Assembly: GCF_001689125.2 (NCBI RefSeq)
Contig: NZ_CP015405.2
Span: 1,889,001 to 1,953,000, forward strand
Source: Blautia pseudococcoides
Lineage (GTDB): Bacteria; Bacillota; Clostridia; Lachnospirales; Lachnospiraceae
Length of the DNA stretch: 64,000 nt
Direction of reading: 5' to 3'
Shown: positions 27,360 to 36,288 of the stretch, piece by piece
Position numbering within the stretch: position 1 is the stretch's first letter
Layout of the letters: every line of letters starts with the position of its first letter
The notes under the pieces: generated by a model
Database searches by the model: none
Seen by the model: only the letters and a program-made list of their open reading frames with translations
What the model was told of the DNA's origin: nothing
Position numbers and translations under genes: made by a program

Positions 27360-28559
27360 TTAACCTGATTTTCTCTGCTTTTCCCGCACATCAGTTACCT
27401 TAAAGCCGATAACTTTTGCCATCTGTTCCGCCGCCCGGTCATAGCTTGCATGAGTGTAGACATTCAGCGTCACTCCCACATCAGAGTGTCCCATTACATA
27501 TTGCAAGGTCTTTATATCCATACCGGAGTTTGCCATGTTGGTGCAAAAGGTATGGCGGAACACATGGGGAGTGATATGGGGCAACGGATTCTCTGGATGC
27601 AGCTTCTTATATTTCTTCATCGCCCAACGCATTTCATTTTCGATATGCAGAGCAACTTTCGGGTGTTCATCTTTGTCAATCAGAAGAAAACCTCTATAAC
27701 CGTCTACAATCATCTCCGTCTTTATTTTCCGGCGATTGGCAAGAATATTTTTCAGACTTTCATAAACTTCTTCTGTCATAGGAATAAAACGGCATCCACA
27801 TTCCGTCTTAGTTTTCTCAACGTAATATTTTCCGCCCCGTTCCCGGACAAGCTGGTGATCTACCCGGATTCTTCGGTTTTCAAAATCCAAATCCCCCTTT
27901 GTCAAGCCACAAAATTCGCTGACACGCATACCAGTTCCCAACAGTACAACAAATTCATCATAGTATTTTGTATAGGTCTTATCTTCCCGGATAAAATCCA
28001 TCCAAATCTTCTGCTGCTCCTCTGTCATGGCAATCCGTTTCTGCGAATCGTTCGGAACGACATCTACTAACTTGAAATCAAAGGGATTCCTGCGGATAAT
28101 GTCCCCATTGTATGCCATCTGAAAAGCGGGTTTGACAACACCCCTGACACTTGTAATCGTGCTGTACCCTTTTCCATCATTATGAAGCTTCATAATCCAC
28201 CGTTGGGCATCTGATACCTTGATGTCCCCTATCTGACGATAGCCGAAATCTTCTTTCTTAATCAGATTTAGGACAAAATTATAGCCGACTTTGGTATTGT
28301 AGCGTACACCCTGTTTTAAGCTGATATAGCGTTCCAAAAGGGCAATCACAGTAATCTTGCCTGCCGCATAGTTAATTCCATCATCAAGCTGCTTTTGGAT
28401 TTCTTTTTCTTTCTCCCGCAGTTCTTTCAGATCAGAAGAATAAATGGTCTGTCGTTTTCCATGAATGTCTGTGTATCGGTACTGATAAATCAGGTCTTTT
28501 CTCTGGCTCTCTCCTGTCCGCAGGATTCTTCCTTTATTGTCTTTTCGTTTCTCGGACAT
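27360..28559 (-). CDS. int: Tn916-type tyrosine integrase 2, intact
   Basis: 399 residues from ATG 28559, with a GGAAAGGAG site upstream. The N-terminal arm-binding domain begins MSEKRKDNKGRILRTGESQR. The catalytic residues are Arg in GTGMRVSEFCGL, His-x-x-Arg in HVFRHTFCTN, His in GHSDVGVT, and the Tyr in NVYTH. It is related to integrase 1 but clearly a different sequence, and it targets the same site, since both elements share the 18-bp core. This enzyme could also act on the core sites flanking element 1. Confidence 0.95.
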   Translation of the reverse strand: MSEKRKDNKGRILRTGESQRKDLIYQYRYTDIHGKRQTIYSSDLKELREKEKEIQKQLDDGINYAAGKITVIALLERYISLKQGVRYNTKVGYNFVLNLIKKEDFGYRQIGDIKVSDAQRWIMKLHNDGKGYSTITSVRGVVKPAFQMAYNGDIIRRNPFDFKLVDVVPNDSQKRIAMTEEQQKIWMDFIREDKTYTKYYDEFVVLLGTGMRVSEFCGLTKGDLDFENRRIRVDHQLVRERGGKYYVEKTKTECGCRFIPMTEEVYESLKNILANRRKIKTEMIVDGYRGFLLIDKDEHPKVALHIENEMRWAMKKYKKLHPENPLPHITPHVFRHTFCTNMANSGMDIKTLQYVMGHSDVGVTLNVYTHASYDRAAEQMAKVIGFKVTDVREKQRKSG

Positions 28560-28659
28560 TGTCAAACTCCTTTCCGTGATGGAAAGAGCCTTGATATGAC
28601 ACATTTATTGTATCACATCAAAGCCGCCTTTTACATCACTTATTTGCATTAGATAGCAT

Positions 28660-28852
28660 TAAATTGAATACGCCTGCTCGATGTACTGGTCGAACAGGTG
28701 CCGCTTAATCAATCTCTTATTTCCAACCCACAAGACAAACTTGCAGTTATCATCATTGGTTATATCTCTAGCTTATTGATTCCCACACCGGAATAAGCCG
28801 CGGCTTCTTCCAGCGTTAAATTACTTTTCTCCCAAATGGGAATTTCCTTCAT
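28660..28852 (-). pseudogene. xis: Excisionase of element 2, one-base frameshift
   Basis: The ATG at 28852 with AGGAGG upstream gives MKEIPIWEKSNLTLEEAAAY, then reaches a stop after NKLEI. A shift of one base opens a frame reading DITNDDNCKFVLWVGNKRLI and ending at 28660. The joined product would be about 64 residues, typical for Tn916-type Xis. A base appears to be missing after AATAAGCT. With no intact excisionase, element 2 would not excise efficiently unless Xis 1 can substitute. Confidence 0.8.
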
Positions 28853-28993
28853 AGGCAGTTACCTCCTAAAATAGTTTATCCGGCGGGAGCAACCCTGCCG
28901 GAATGAAAAATTCGTTGTGTATTCGGTTCAAGTGGCGAAGTGGCAAGACTGGCAATCTATAAAAATCCTGCCACTTGGATGTTCTTTGCCACT

Positions 28994-29294
28994 TCATTCT
29001 GTTTTCAGCGACAGCAGCCATTGTGTACCGCTCCGCTCGGAAATCAGTTTGTTTCCCAAACTTTGCTTTGCGGTTCGGACTGTCCGGGCAGAAATGCCAC
29101 GCTGGGCTGCCGCTTTGTCTATGTCTGCGCTTAACATCTGCTTTCCGTCTGCCAGCAGGTCAAGTATCAGCTTTTCCGCCTGTTCCGCTTTGGTTTCCGT
29201 ATGCTCCACACCGGCAAGTAGCTCATCGGCGGTCTGCCACATCCAAAACCAGCGGCAAATCGTCATTGCTGCTCAGTCTCTTTTTATCGTTCAT
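28994..29294 (-). pseudogene. Remnant of a RepA-like AAA ATPase
   Basis: A good start (AGGAGG, ATG 29294) gives MNDKKRLSSNDDLPLVLDVA and then a stop. A second frame carries KAEQAEKLILDLLADGKQML and onward to ISARTVRTAKQSLGNKL, which resembles the C-terminal winged helix of AAA-type helicase/RepA proteins of mobile elements. The ATPase core is absent, so an internal deletion has removed most of the gene. Confidence 0.6.
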
Positions 29295-29365
29295 TCTGTT
29301 CCTCCTATAAATCAAATAAGTTAAAATGAGGAATTACCAACTGCAATCATCATAGCGAACTATCC

Positions 29366-29394
29366 TTGACAAAACAATACTTATACGATACTAT
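29366..29394 (+). promoter_or_regulatory. Sigma-A type promoter
   Basis: TTGACA (29366-29371) and TACTAT (29389-29394) are separated by 17 bases. It is positioned 59 bases before the start of the zinc-finger protein gene at 29453 and is probably its promoter. Confidence 0.7.
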
Positions 29395-29452
29395 GAGTGT
29401 AACTGATATTACTAAATTATATAATTACCATAATCAAAGGCAGGGGATAGGA

Positions 29453-30493
29453 ATGGAAAACCAGTTTGTGCGGCATGAACCGTGTTTTGAGAGGATTTTG
29501 TTTGTCCTAACGCTGGACAGAAAGAAAATGAAAGAACGAATTTTGATTGGAGAAGAACAGCATATTCGCTTCCGGCTGGACGGGAGCGAATATGTAGAGG
29601 TGCTTTGTGATGTGACACGTCCGCTGGGAACTTTTCTGATAAACTTTGAGCAGGACACGGACAGGGAATGGAACTTATATGGGCTTTCTCCGCTGCGGCA
29701 AGCCCTCCATTCCGACCGCTGGAAACAGCCGGAGCTGGAACAGGCAGCAAGTGAATTTCTTTGGGGCAAATATCTTAGCAATGACCCTCTGAAAATGTAT
29801 GTGGCGTTCCGCATCTGGAACAGCTATCTGCTTGCCAGAGAACCCCGTGACCGTAACGCTGTCTGTGACCGCTTCATGGATAAAATGAGCAGCCTGACCG
29901 GGGCATTCCATGACGGAGCCATGAGCTTTGATAAAGAGACAGGAAAACCGAAACGCTTTCAGGCTGGCAGCCTTTATTTCAAAGGCGCACCGTCCGAAGA
30001 TACTCGGCTTGACCTCTGGTTCCCGGACAACCGGCGTACAGAGGAATGTGTGTCTGCCTATGCGTCCCTCTATCCGCTAATAACCTATTATCTGAACCGG
30101 CTGAATGATTGGGGGCTGTGCTTCCGGCAGTGCAAGGTTTGTGGAAAATATTTTCTGGCAAAGAGCCAGCGGTATGAGCTGTGCAGCGACAAGTGCCGCA
30201 AGGCTCAGGCACTTCAAAACAAGCGGGAGTTTGACGAAAGAGCCAGAGAAAACAATTATGATTTGCTCTATAAAAATGAGTGCCAGAACTGGCGCAACAA
30301 AATCAACCGGGTAAAGAATACCACCGGCTTTCCTGCTGACCGACTGGAAAAAATACAGGCTGCTTTTGCTGACTTCAAGAAAGAAGCATTGCAGAGAAAA
30401 AAGGCTGTAAAAGCAGGAACAGCCAGCCCGAAAGAATTTATGGACTGGCTGTATCAGCAGAGTAATGTAATTGTGGAACTGACGGACTATTAA
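29453..30493 (+). CDS. Zinc-finger protein of unknown function (DUF6076-like)
   Basis: 346 residues from ATG 29453, preceded by AGGGGATAGGA; a longer frame from 29366 would start within the promoter. A likely zinc site lies at residues 227-248 (CKVCGKYF then LCSDKCRK), followed by a basic helical tail. The rest has no motif I can name; the pattern resembles proteins annotated as DUF6076 in Firmicute mobile elements. It is the only cargo-like gene between the RepA remnant and the regulator remnants of element 2. It converges with the winged-helix fragment. Possible role in DNA binding, by inference only. Confidence 0.65.
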   Translation: MENQFVRHEPCFERILFVLTLDRKKMKERILIGEEQHIRFRLDGSEYVEVLCDVTRPLGTFLINFEQDTDREWNLYGLSPLRQALHSDRWKQPELEQAASEFLWGKYLSNDPLKMYVAFRIWNSYLLAREPRDRNAVCDRFMDKMSSLTGAFHDGAMSFDKETGKPKRFQAGSLYFKGAPSEDTRLDLWFPDNRRTEECVSAYASLYPLITYYLNRLNDWGLCFRQCKVCGKYFLAKSQRYELCSDKCRKAQALQNKREFDERARENNYDLLYKNECQNWRNKINRVKNTTGFPADRLEKIQAAFADFKKEALQRKKAVKAGTASPKEFMDWLYQQSNVIVELTDY

Positions 30494-30508
30494 AAATGTT
30501 CGTCAGCT

Positions 30509-30781
30509 TTATGGCAGTGCAAATTTATATCCGATACCGGTAACGCTTTTGATATAATCAGGGTCACCCGGTTCTGTCTTTAGCTTTTTTCGCAGATTGC
30601 TTACATGGTTATTGATGGCTTTCCGAGAATAGTAGGTGTAATCTTCGTTCCAAACCAAATCCATGATAACCTCATAGGTAAATACCCGTCCGGGATTCAT
30701 AATGAGCAGGACCAGGATGTCGAACTCTTTTACAGTCAGGGCGATTTCCTGCTCATGAACAATCACACGCCTATATTCCAT
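30509..30781 (-). pseudogene. Winged-helix DNA-binding domain fragment of a response regulator
   Basis: About 90 residues with a complete OmpR-type winged helix: EIALTVKEFDILVLLIMNPG, KAINNHVSNLRKKLK and SVTGIGYKF. No receiver domain precedes it. Its first codons overlap the 3' end of a truncated ABC ATPase gene, and the junction looks like a deletion that joined two genes. It may still be translated as a short DNA-binding protein. Confidence 0.6.
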
Positions 30782-31136
30782 AATAGTCAATCCTTTTTCT
30801 GCACACCCTTTTATCTATTCCAGATAAATTTCCCATGTATTCTAGACACTCTCTGACGGTAAGTGTCGGATATAGGTCGATTTCCTGCGGTAGATAACCA
30901 ATTTTTCTTTGAATTTTCTCATAATTTCCTTCACTGTACAGAATTCCATCCAACGAGACAACGCCTCCCGTCGGTTTTAGAATCGTAGCTAATACCCTCA
31001 TTAGAGTCGTCTTTCCTGCTCCGTTTTCACCCAACAGTCCAAAAATTCCAGTGGGAATTTCTAAATCTGCATGGTTAATTGCTGTAACACCGTTCTTAAA
31101 AGTTACTGTCAAATCTTCAATCTGAATACTCATCAT
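30771..31136 (-). pseudogene. 5' fragment of an ABC ATPase
   Basis: 121 residues containing Walker A (GENGAGKTT) and the Q-loop (YLPQEIDLYPTLTV) and ending abruptly before the signature and Walker B. It resembles the N-terminal 120 residues of the intact ATPase at 24110-24985. The last five residues are encoded by sequence of the adjacent winged-helix fragment. It cannot be a working ATPase. Confidence 0.8.
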
Positions 31137-31395
31137 CTTACCCTCTTTTCTGAATTATTTTCGGTAATGCCGCCATCAAAATTGCTCCGATACAAATACA
31201 TAGCATTTTTCCATAAATACAAGAAACATCTCCATGATTTTCCAAATCTCTGAACGTGTAGGAAAACAAGTTCCATCCTCTTAGGAATTAATCTCCCCAT
31301 CATCTATCAACTGCCTTCCTTTTTGTCGGTTGTTACTCATAATCCGTTGCCCCATATGCGCATTCCTTCTAAAATTAATTGCGGAGGTATTTGCA

Positions 31396-31614
31396 ATGAT
31401 TAAGAAAAAATTTGGATTAGCTGTGAAAAAGTATCGCGAGCAACTAGGCTTAAGTCAAGAAAAATTTGCCCTAAGCATTTCGATGGATCGAACTTATTAT
31501 GCATCTGTAGAATCTGGCAAACGCAATATTTCTTTGCAGAATATTGAAAAAATTGCAAATGGTTTGAATATTTCTCTTTCACAGCTATTTGAAACAATAG
31601 ACACAATTTTATAG
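31396..31614 (+). CDS. XRE-type controller protein of the restriction-modification system
   Basis: A 72-residue helix-turn-helix protein (LGLSQEKFALSISMDRTYYASVESGKRN). The ATG at 31396 has a GGAGG site eight bases upstream; an in-frame start further upstream is not supported. Size, fold and location 19 bases before an endonuclease gene fit a C (controller) protein, which delays endonuclease expression until the methylase has acted. No clear C-box palindrome could be identified by eye. Confidence 0.8.
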   Translation: MIKKKFGLAVKKYREQLGLSQEKFALSISMDRTYYASVESGKRNISLQNIEKIANGLNISLSQLFETIDTIL

Positions 31615-31633
31615 TATACTAAGGAGGTTTATT

Positions 31634-32311
31634 ATGCATAGCTATATAATTAATCACAATATTCACTTTAATTGTGGCTTTCCCCTCACAACTAACAATG
31701 TTATGACCGCGATCCACAATACAAATGATGTATTAGAAAAATTACCCGCTTCACTTTTTCGTAGCATCGATTATAAAACAACTAGTGCAATGATTGGTTG
31801 CATTCTATGCGAAAATATTGCACTCACAACTGATGGTGCCGCAATCGTGAACCCTATTGAAAAAGGACATCCCGATATTGTTCCTCATAAGGCTGTTGGC
31901 TCAACCGAAGAGCAACTTCGCAACTATCCTATAGGTCTTGAAGTCAAATGTACAATTGGCGGTGTACCCAAAGATGTTAATATAAATAAAGCAGCACCCC
32001 GAATTGATTATATATCAAACGTCACTTGGCAAGCACACCACCAAGAAGTTAATGAACTTTTTGGCATTACTTTTGACTACATACGCACACCTTCCGGCTA
32101 TAAGCCAGTTATTTCTGCTACATTCTATAGTGATGAACTTTGTGTTTCAGACTGGGGCGATATTAGTGGAACTGAAGGGCGTAATACAAAAGTCTGTGGT
32201 ATGAAAGCCTCTGGGAAAACTAAAATGGGAGCCGGTTGGTTTGCGATTCTATCTGACACCCCAATTTATTGGCAAAAATATTCTTATCTTTTCAAAATTG
32301 TTGCAAAATAA
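31634..32311 (+). CDS. Type II restriction endonuclease
   Basis: 225 residues with a PD-(D/E)xK nuclease signature: Pro80-Asp81 (GHPDIV) and Glu103-x-Lys105 (GLEVKCT). An AAGGAGG site precedes the ATG. It follows the controller gene in one transcript and converges with the m5C methylase gene, a classical C-R-M arrangement. The recognition sequence cannot be derived from sequence alone. No homing or mismatch motif is seen. Confidence 0.75.
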   Translation: MHSYIINHNIHFNCGFPLTTNNVMTAIHNTNDVLEKLPASLFRSIDYKTTSAMIGCILCENIALTTDGAAIVNPIEKGHPDIVPHKAVGSTEEQLRNYPIGLEVKCTIGGVPKDVNINKAAPRIDYISNVTWQAHHQEVNELFGITFDYIRTPSGYKPVISATFYSDELCVSDWGDISGTEGRNTKVCGMKASGKTKMGAGWFAILSDTPIYWQKYSYLFKIVAK

Positions 32312-32333
32312 GATAGCAATCAGGAGGAAATGT

Positions 32334-33566
32334 CTATTTTGGCATTTCCTCTATTCGCTTTAAATTCTCTCCCAAAAGTTTAGTATATACTGGCGTTACA
32401 GGTTCTCCTAATATATCTCTTAGCAACATAGCACTTGCATATATTTCTTTTCCATTTTTTCTTACCGTCCACTTATATTCATTTGGATTTATTCCAAAAA
32501 GCAATGCCACCTCATATAATGACAATACTCTGTTTTGTGTAGGATGAATATTTTTGTCAGAACAGGCATATGCAGAACGTGTTGTTATTGTTGGTGCAGG
32601 CTCATCTGCACTCATTCTTTTATATGTAGACACAAAACCTTTAATTAATCTATATTCTCCATCTTTTTCTACCGTTGGTTTTGGTAATAATTTTCCGCAT
32701 TGCTTACAAAACACATCCTCTTTTTCTGATATATAATGGCATTCTGGACATTCATTATTATCAAATGCACTACAATTAGGTTTTGTATTCGAAATCCAAT
32801 AATATAATTCAGGTCTTGAAACTGGGACAAAATGTAATGGATGAAAATCAGATTTAGCCATTTTTTTATCAACACTATCCAATGCAGGCAACTGTCCAAT
32901 GGTTTCTCCTACTGTTTTAAAATTAACTTTATCTAATATAGCTTGAGGAAACAACTTATTGACATCAAATGCTTCACCCATTAATTCCTTATCAACAAAT
33001 ACTCCTATAGTTCTTCTTCTATTCTGTGGAATTCCATATTCGGCCATATTATGAACTTCAAACTTGCCAATATATCCCCTTTTTTCTAACTGAATTTTAA
33101 ATTCATCTACAAACAAAACCTCTTTTCCATCTTCATTCAGCAACAATGTATTGAACATTCTATCCACATTCTCCCATACGAAAAATTTAGGTCTAAAACG
33201 TTGCAATAACACCAACGCATATCTATACAAATAATTTCTTTCATCTATCTTTTTTCTTTTGCCCTCCCTTATAGCCTTTTTTATAGATCCAATACCATTC
33301 TTTGACATTCCTTGACAAGGTGGTGTAGCTACCAACATAAATAGTCTTTCACCGTTAAGTTTTTTCAGTGCCTTTTCATATATTTCTTCCAAATGTGTTG
33401 CTATATCTCCTACTATTACATCTGAATCAGGATAATTATTTTTAATAATTTCAGCTCTATTTTCTTCTAACTCATTCATTACAATTGGAATATAGTCCGC
33501 ATTTCTAAATCCAATATCTCCAATTCCACCTCCTGAGAATAAACTTATATATTTGTATTCCTTCAT
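32334..33566 (-). CDS. DNA cytosine-5 methyltransferase with zinc-ribbon insertion
   Basis: About 410 residues from ATG 33566 (GGTGAGGATG upstream). Motif I is ISLFSGGGIGDIGF, motif IV TPPCQGMS with catalytic Cys84, motif VI WENVDR, motif VIII QNRRRTIGVF, and motifs IX/X are PAPTITTRS and HPTQNRVLSLYE. Between VIII and IX, in the target-recognition region, two CxxC pairs (Cys273/276 and Cys287/290) form a zinc ribbon, which is uncommon. It is the protective methylase for the endonuclease at 31634. Confidence 0.93.
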   Translation of the reverse strand: MKEYKYISLFSGGGIGDIGFRNADYIPIVMNELEENRAEIIKNNYPDSDVIVGDIATHLEEIYEKALKKLNGERLFMLVATPPCQGMSKNGIGSIKKAIREGKRKKIDERNYLYRYALVLLQRFRPKFFVWENVDRMFNTLLLNEDGKEVLFVDEFKIQLEKRGYIGKFEVHNMAEYGIPQNRRRTIGVFVDKELMGEAFDVNKLFPQAILDKVNFKTVGETIGQLPALDSVDKKMAKSDFHPLHFVPVSRPELYYWISNTKPNCSAFDNNECPECHYISEKEDVFCKQCGKLLPKPTVEKDGEYRLIKGFVSTYKRMSADEPAPTITTRSAYACSDKNIHPTQNRVLSLYEVALLFGINPNEYKWTVRKNGKEIYASAMLLRDILGEPVTPVYTKLLGENLKRIEEMPK

Positions 33567-33807
33567 ATTTACATCCTCACCTTTAATTGTAAATTTCATG
33601 TATATATTGTCATAAATGCAGAATCTAATCAATCGTCCCAAAATGATTCTTTCCATTCAATATTTGGGCTTTCTGCCATAAATACACCTTCATTCAAATT
33701 GGGCAGACAACGCCTGCCCAATTCACATCATACCAAAACTTTATGAATAATACTATATTTTCAAAAATTTATGTTGAATTTTCTATTTGTCATTTCAAGG
33801 CTCTTTC

Positions 33808-33832
33808 AAAAATGGTGTAGTAGTGGTATAGT
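33808..33832. repeat. Arm-type repeats at right end of element 2
   Basis: ATGGTGTAGTAGTGGTATAG and following TA nearly duplicates the repeat at 27321-27346. Together they bracket integrase 2, the decayed genes and the restriction-modification cassette. Confidence 0.65.
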
Positions 33833-33895
33833 ACGCGCCTTATCCTGCCATGAAATCATTGATTTTACAGGCTCTTAGGGAATATTTCAAGATAC

Positions 33896-33913
33896 TGCCG
33901 TGGCAGACGAATA
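33896..33913. repeat. Attachment site copy 3 (attR)
   Basis: The third copy of the identical 18-bp core. To its right lie ATCAT, CTTAACTCC, TTATATCTTTGATTTT, which read on the minus strand as a start codon, a GGAG site and an upstream region. The same sequence stands upstream of the intact phosphatase gene at 16086-16120. This should be the original 5' end of the phosphatase gene, displaced by the insertions. Confidence 0.8.
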
Positions 33914-34168
33914 GGTTTTTTATCATTGTTTCTTAACTCCTTATATCTTTGATTTTATGGACTTTTTATAGTTTTGTATATTTTTCTATATTTGATAGCG
34001 CACCGTTAACTTATGTAGAAGAACTTTATACTAATTATAGACATTTTCTCACATTATGTATAATTAGTAAAAACTTTGTTAATACTTATATATTTTTAAT
34101 CACGCCATACTTTGTTTCTAAAGCTTTTCTAGGGGGAATAAAGAGAAGTTGTTTTATGAATTGTCTTT

Positions 34169-34499
34169 CTAGAACACATCTTCTTTAAGGACAATAAATG
34201 ATCTAATTTCAATTACTTTTGAAAGAAACTCTGCGTCCAACTTAAACTCAATTTCTGGCTCAAGTGAAAAAAAAACCTCTCTATAACAAGTAGAAGGACA
34301 TTCAACATGTACGAGAAACTCAGCTTTTTCTTCTGATATTAACTTCTGTATTTCATCATTATTCAATTCAAAAGATAATTTACCATATTTCCCTAAACTG
34401 TGTTTTCACCTCATATTCTACCCTAAACGATGAATCAATATAATCATCTCCAAGGTCATTCAGAATTGGATATGGAGTTAATCTATTTTTTATTCGCAT
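34169..34499 (-). pseudogene. Accessory gene of the defence operon, frameshifted and probably truncated
   Basis: The ATG at 34499 overlaps the stop of the GHKL ATPase by 17 bases and gives MRIKNRLTPYPILNDLGDDY and onward, stopping after about 39 codons. Removing one A from TTTAGGG joins it to the next frame (KTQFGKYGKLSFELNNDEIQ), which ends at 34169 after EDVF. From memory, similar proteins next to such ATPases are much longer (about 290 residues), so this gene has probably lost its 3' part, 250 bases from attachment site 3. No motif of known function is visible. Confidence 0.55.
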
Positions 34500-36276
34500 A
34501 ATAATCCACCTCCATCATACAATATCTATCAAAAGAAACTTCTACCTCAATCTTTAATTTTTCATTTTTTATCATTTTACGAAGATAAATAATATTATAT
34601 ATAATAGAATCCACCTCCGCACTACACTCTTTTTCTACTATCATTGCTTTTATTATAGGTAACTCAAAATCACTTTGTTCTCCAGATAATGAAAACTCTA
34701 ATTTTCCTTGTGGTGCAGTTGACGGTACATTAAAGTTCAATATATATTTTCCATTTTTAACATCAGAACATATCAATCTTTTCTTTATATCTATTTTTAT
34801 ATATCCTGTTTTCTTTTCATTTCTATCAAGTCTAGGTTTGGTAACTTGCCCCGGATATGGATTCGGATTTGGGGTTGGAGTATAATCATTTCTTGGTTCG
34901 TGTCCACCTCCAATATCTGTTTTTTCATCGCTTTCCTTAACTTCTACCATTTTAGATTTATTTTTTACTGGTGCCACAGATTTACCTATTAAATTTTTAA
35001 TCAACGTGCTAAGTTCATTCTTACTAACTTTCTCATTATTCTCAGATTCCTTTGTATCAGGCAAAAAATCACTTGAGCCTATTGCATCCATTGAATTAGA
35101 ACTTACTTTTCCATAACATTTTTTAACAGTTTCACGAATATACTTTCTGAAATCATTTAAAATATTATTATATTTTTTCTCTTCTCCACGACATCTTCCA
35201 GGTTCCCAGGCATCATGTGATGGAACTTCCATATTTTTAAATGCTTCATTCATATTATTTCCTTCTTCCTGCAAATATAGAGTGCACTCACCATCTCTAA
35301 ATCCATATTTTTTTCCATAAACCTCAGCATCTAAAGAAATTTTCTTTATCTTTGGATCCGCTGATGTTAATAAATGATAATACTGAAGTAAATCCTTTAC
35401 ATCTTCTCCATCATATGGATTTAGCTGTGCCATATATTTATGTACACTCTTTTTATCTATAATCTCCCCTTGTATATTTACAACCAATTTTCCTTTAACT
35501 AATGAAACAAGGAAATCCATCAGTACAGCACGAATAAAAATCTTTTTAAATTCTTCAGTCTGATGCATTCCAAATATATATATATCTGTTCCCGAATCAG
35601 TTCTTTTATATGTCTTATCAAAATCGGCTAACTCGGGGATTGCCATAAAACTATCATCTTCTGAATAATATCCTACACCCGTTGTCCATCCTCCAATAGT
35701 CTTATCCTCAAATGAAATCAATTTTGCAACTCCAAAATTTGAAACTCTATCATTTATATCTAACGATGAATAAAAAACTGTTCGCAAATCAGAACACGCA
35801 AATGCTGCTGCTTTTCCAATACCAAAACTACCACCTGAACTTTTCCCCTTATTTGATGAACCACTTTCTTTTACCAACCGACTCCAGTTTGTACCTTTTC
35901 CGCAAGTATCGCTTCCTGTTAAACCTATTGTATTATGATCACTTATGCGCAGAACTTTTATCGTTGGTTGACATATAACATTTTCTGCACATTGAAAAAA
36001 TTTCAAAGCATCTGGTTCCTCTTTATTGCTTTCTTTACACTTTTTAATAAATTTCTCAAAATCATCCACATCTGGTATGCAATCTCTTGGCATATCAAAA
36101 CTAACAAATTCTACTAAAACAGGTTTATTTGTATTTGGAACTACAACGTCCAATGAATTCTGAATGCTTTCTCTTTCTAATGATCTATAGATATTTGCAG
36201 TAAAAGTTTCAATACCTGCATCATTTATTCCAACAATAGTGGAATTTTGATTAGAAATAAATCTCCATTTTTTCAT
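34483..36276 (-). CDS. MORC/MutL-like GHKL ATPase of the defence operon
   Basis: 597 residues. The N-terminal GHKL ATP-binding motifs are visible: N box RESIQNSLD (Glu36, Asn40), G1 box SDHNTIGL (Asp113, Gly118), and G2 box GGSFGIGKAAAF (148-159). Residues 400-480 are low-complexity and proline-rich (YTPTPNPNPYPGQV), followed by a beta-rich C-terminal domain. MutL-related MORC-type ATPases are known from bacterial restriction-modification loci; they are thought to clamp DNA on ATP binding. It lies 12 bases after a Sau3AI-type endonuclease gene and is translationally linked to the truncated accessory gene. Confidence 0.85.
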   Translation of the reverse strand: MKKWRFISNQNSTIVGINDAGIETFTANIYRSLERESIQNSLDVVVPNTNKPVLVEFVSFDMPRDCIPDVDDFEKFIKKCKESNKEEPDALKFFQCAENVICQPTIKVLRISDHNTIGLTGSDTCGKGTNWSRLVKESGSSNKGKSSGGSFGIGKAAAFACSDLRTVFYSSLDINDRVSNFGVAKLISFEDKTIGGWTTGVGYYSEDDSFMAIPELADFDKTYKRTDSGTDIYIFGMHQTEEFKKIFIRAVLMDFLVSLVKGKLVVNIQGEIIDKKSVHKYMAQLNPYDGEDVKDLLQYYHLLTSADPKIKKISLDAEVYGKKYGFRDGECTLYLQEEGNNMNEAFKNMEVPSHDAWEPGRCRGEEKKYNNILNDFRKYIRETVKKCYGKVSSNSMDAIGSSDFLPDTKESENNEKVSKNELSTLIKNLIGKSVAPVKNKSKMVEVKESDEKTDIGGGHEPRNDYTPTPNPNPYPGQVTKPRLDRNEKKTGYIKIDIKKRLICSDVKNGKYILNFNVPSTAPQGKLEFSLSGEQSDFELPIIKAMIVEKECSAEVDSIIYNIIYLRKMIKNEKLKIEVEVSFDRYCMMEVDYYANKK

Positions 36277-36288
36277 TTGTTCTTTTTC

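Noticed and set aside
33949..34188. A small gene just right of attachment site 3
   Set aside because: The sequence corresponds to the displaced leader of the phosphatase gene and to AT-rich DNA; no ribosome-binding site precedes the ATG.
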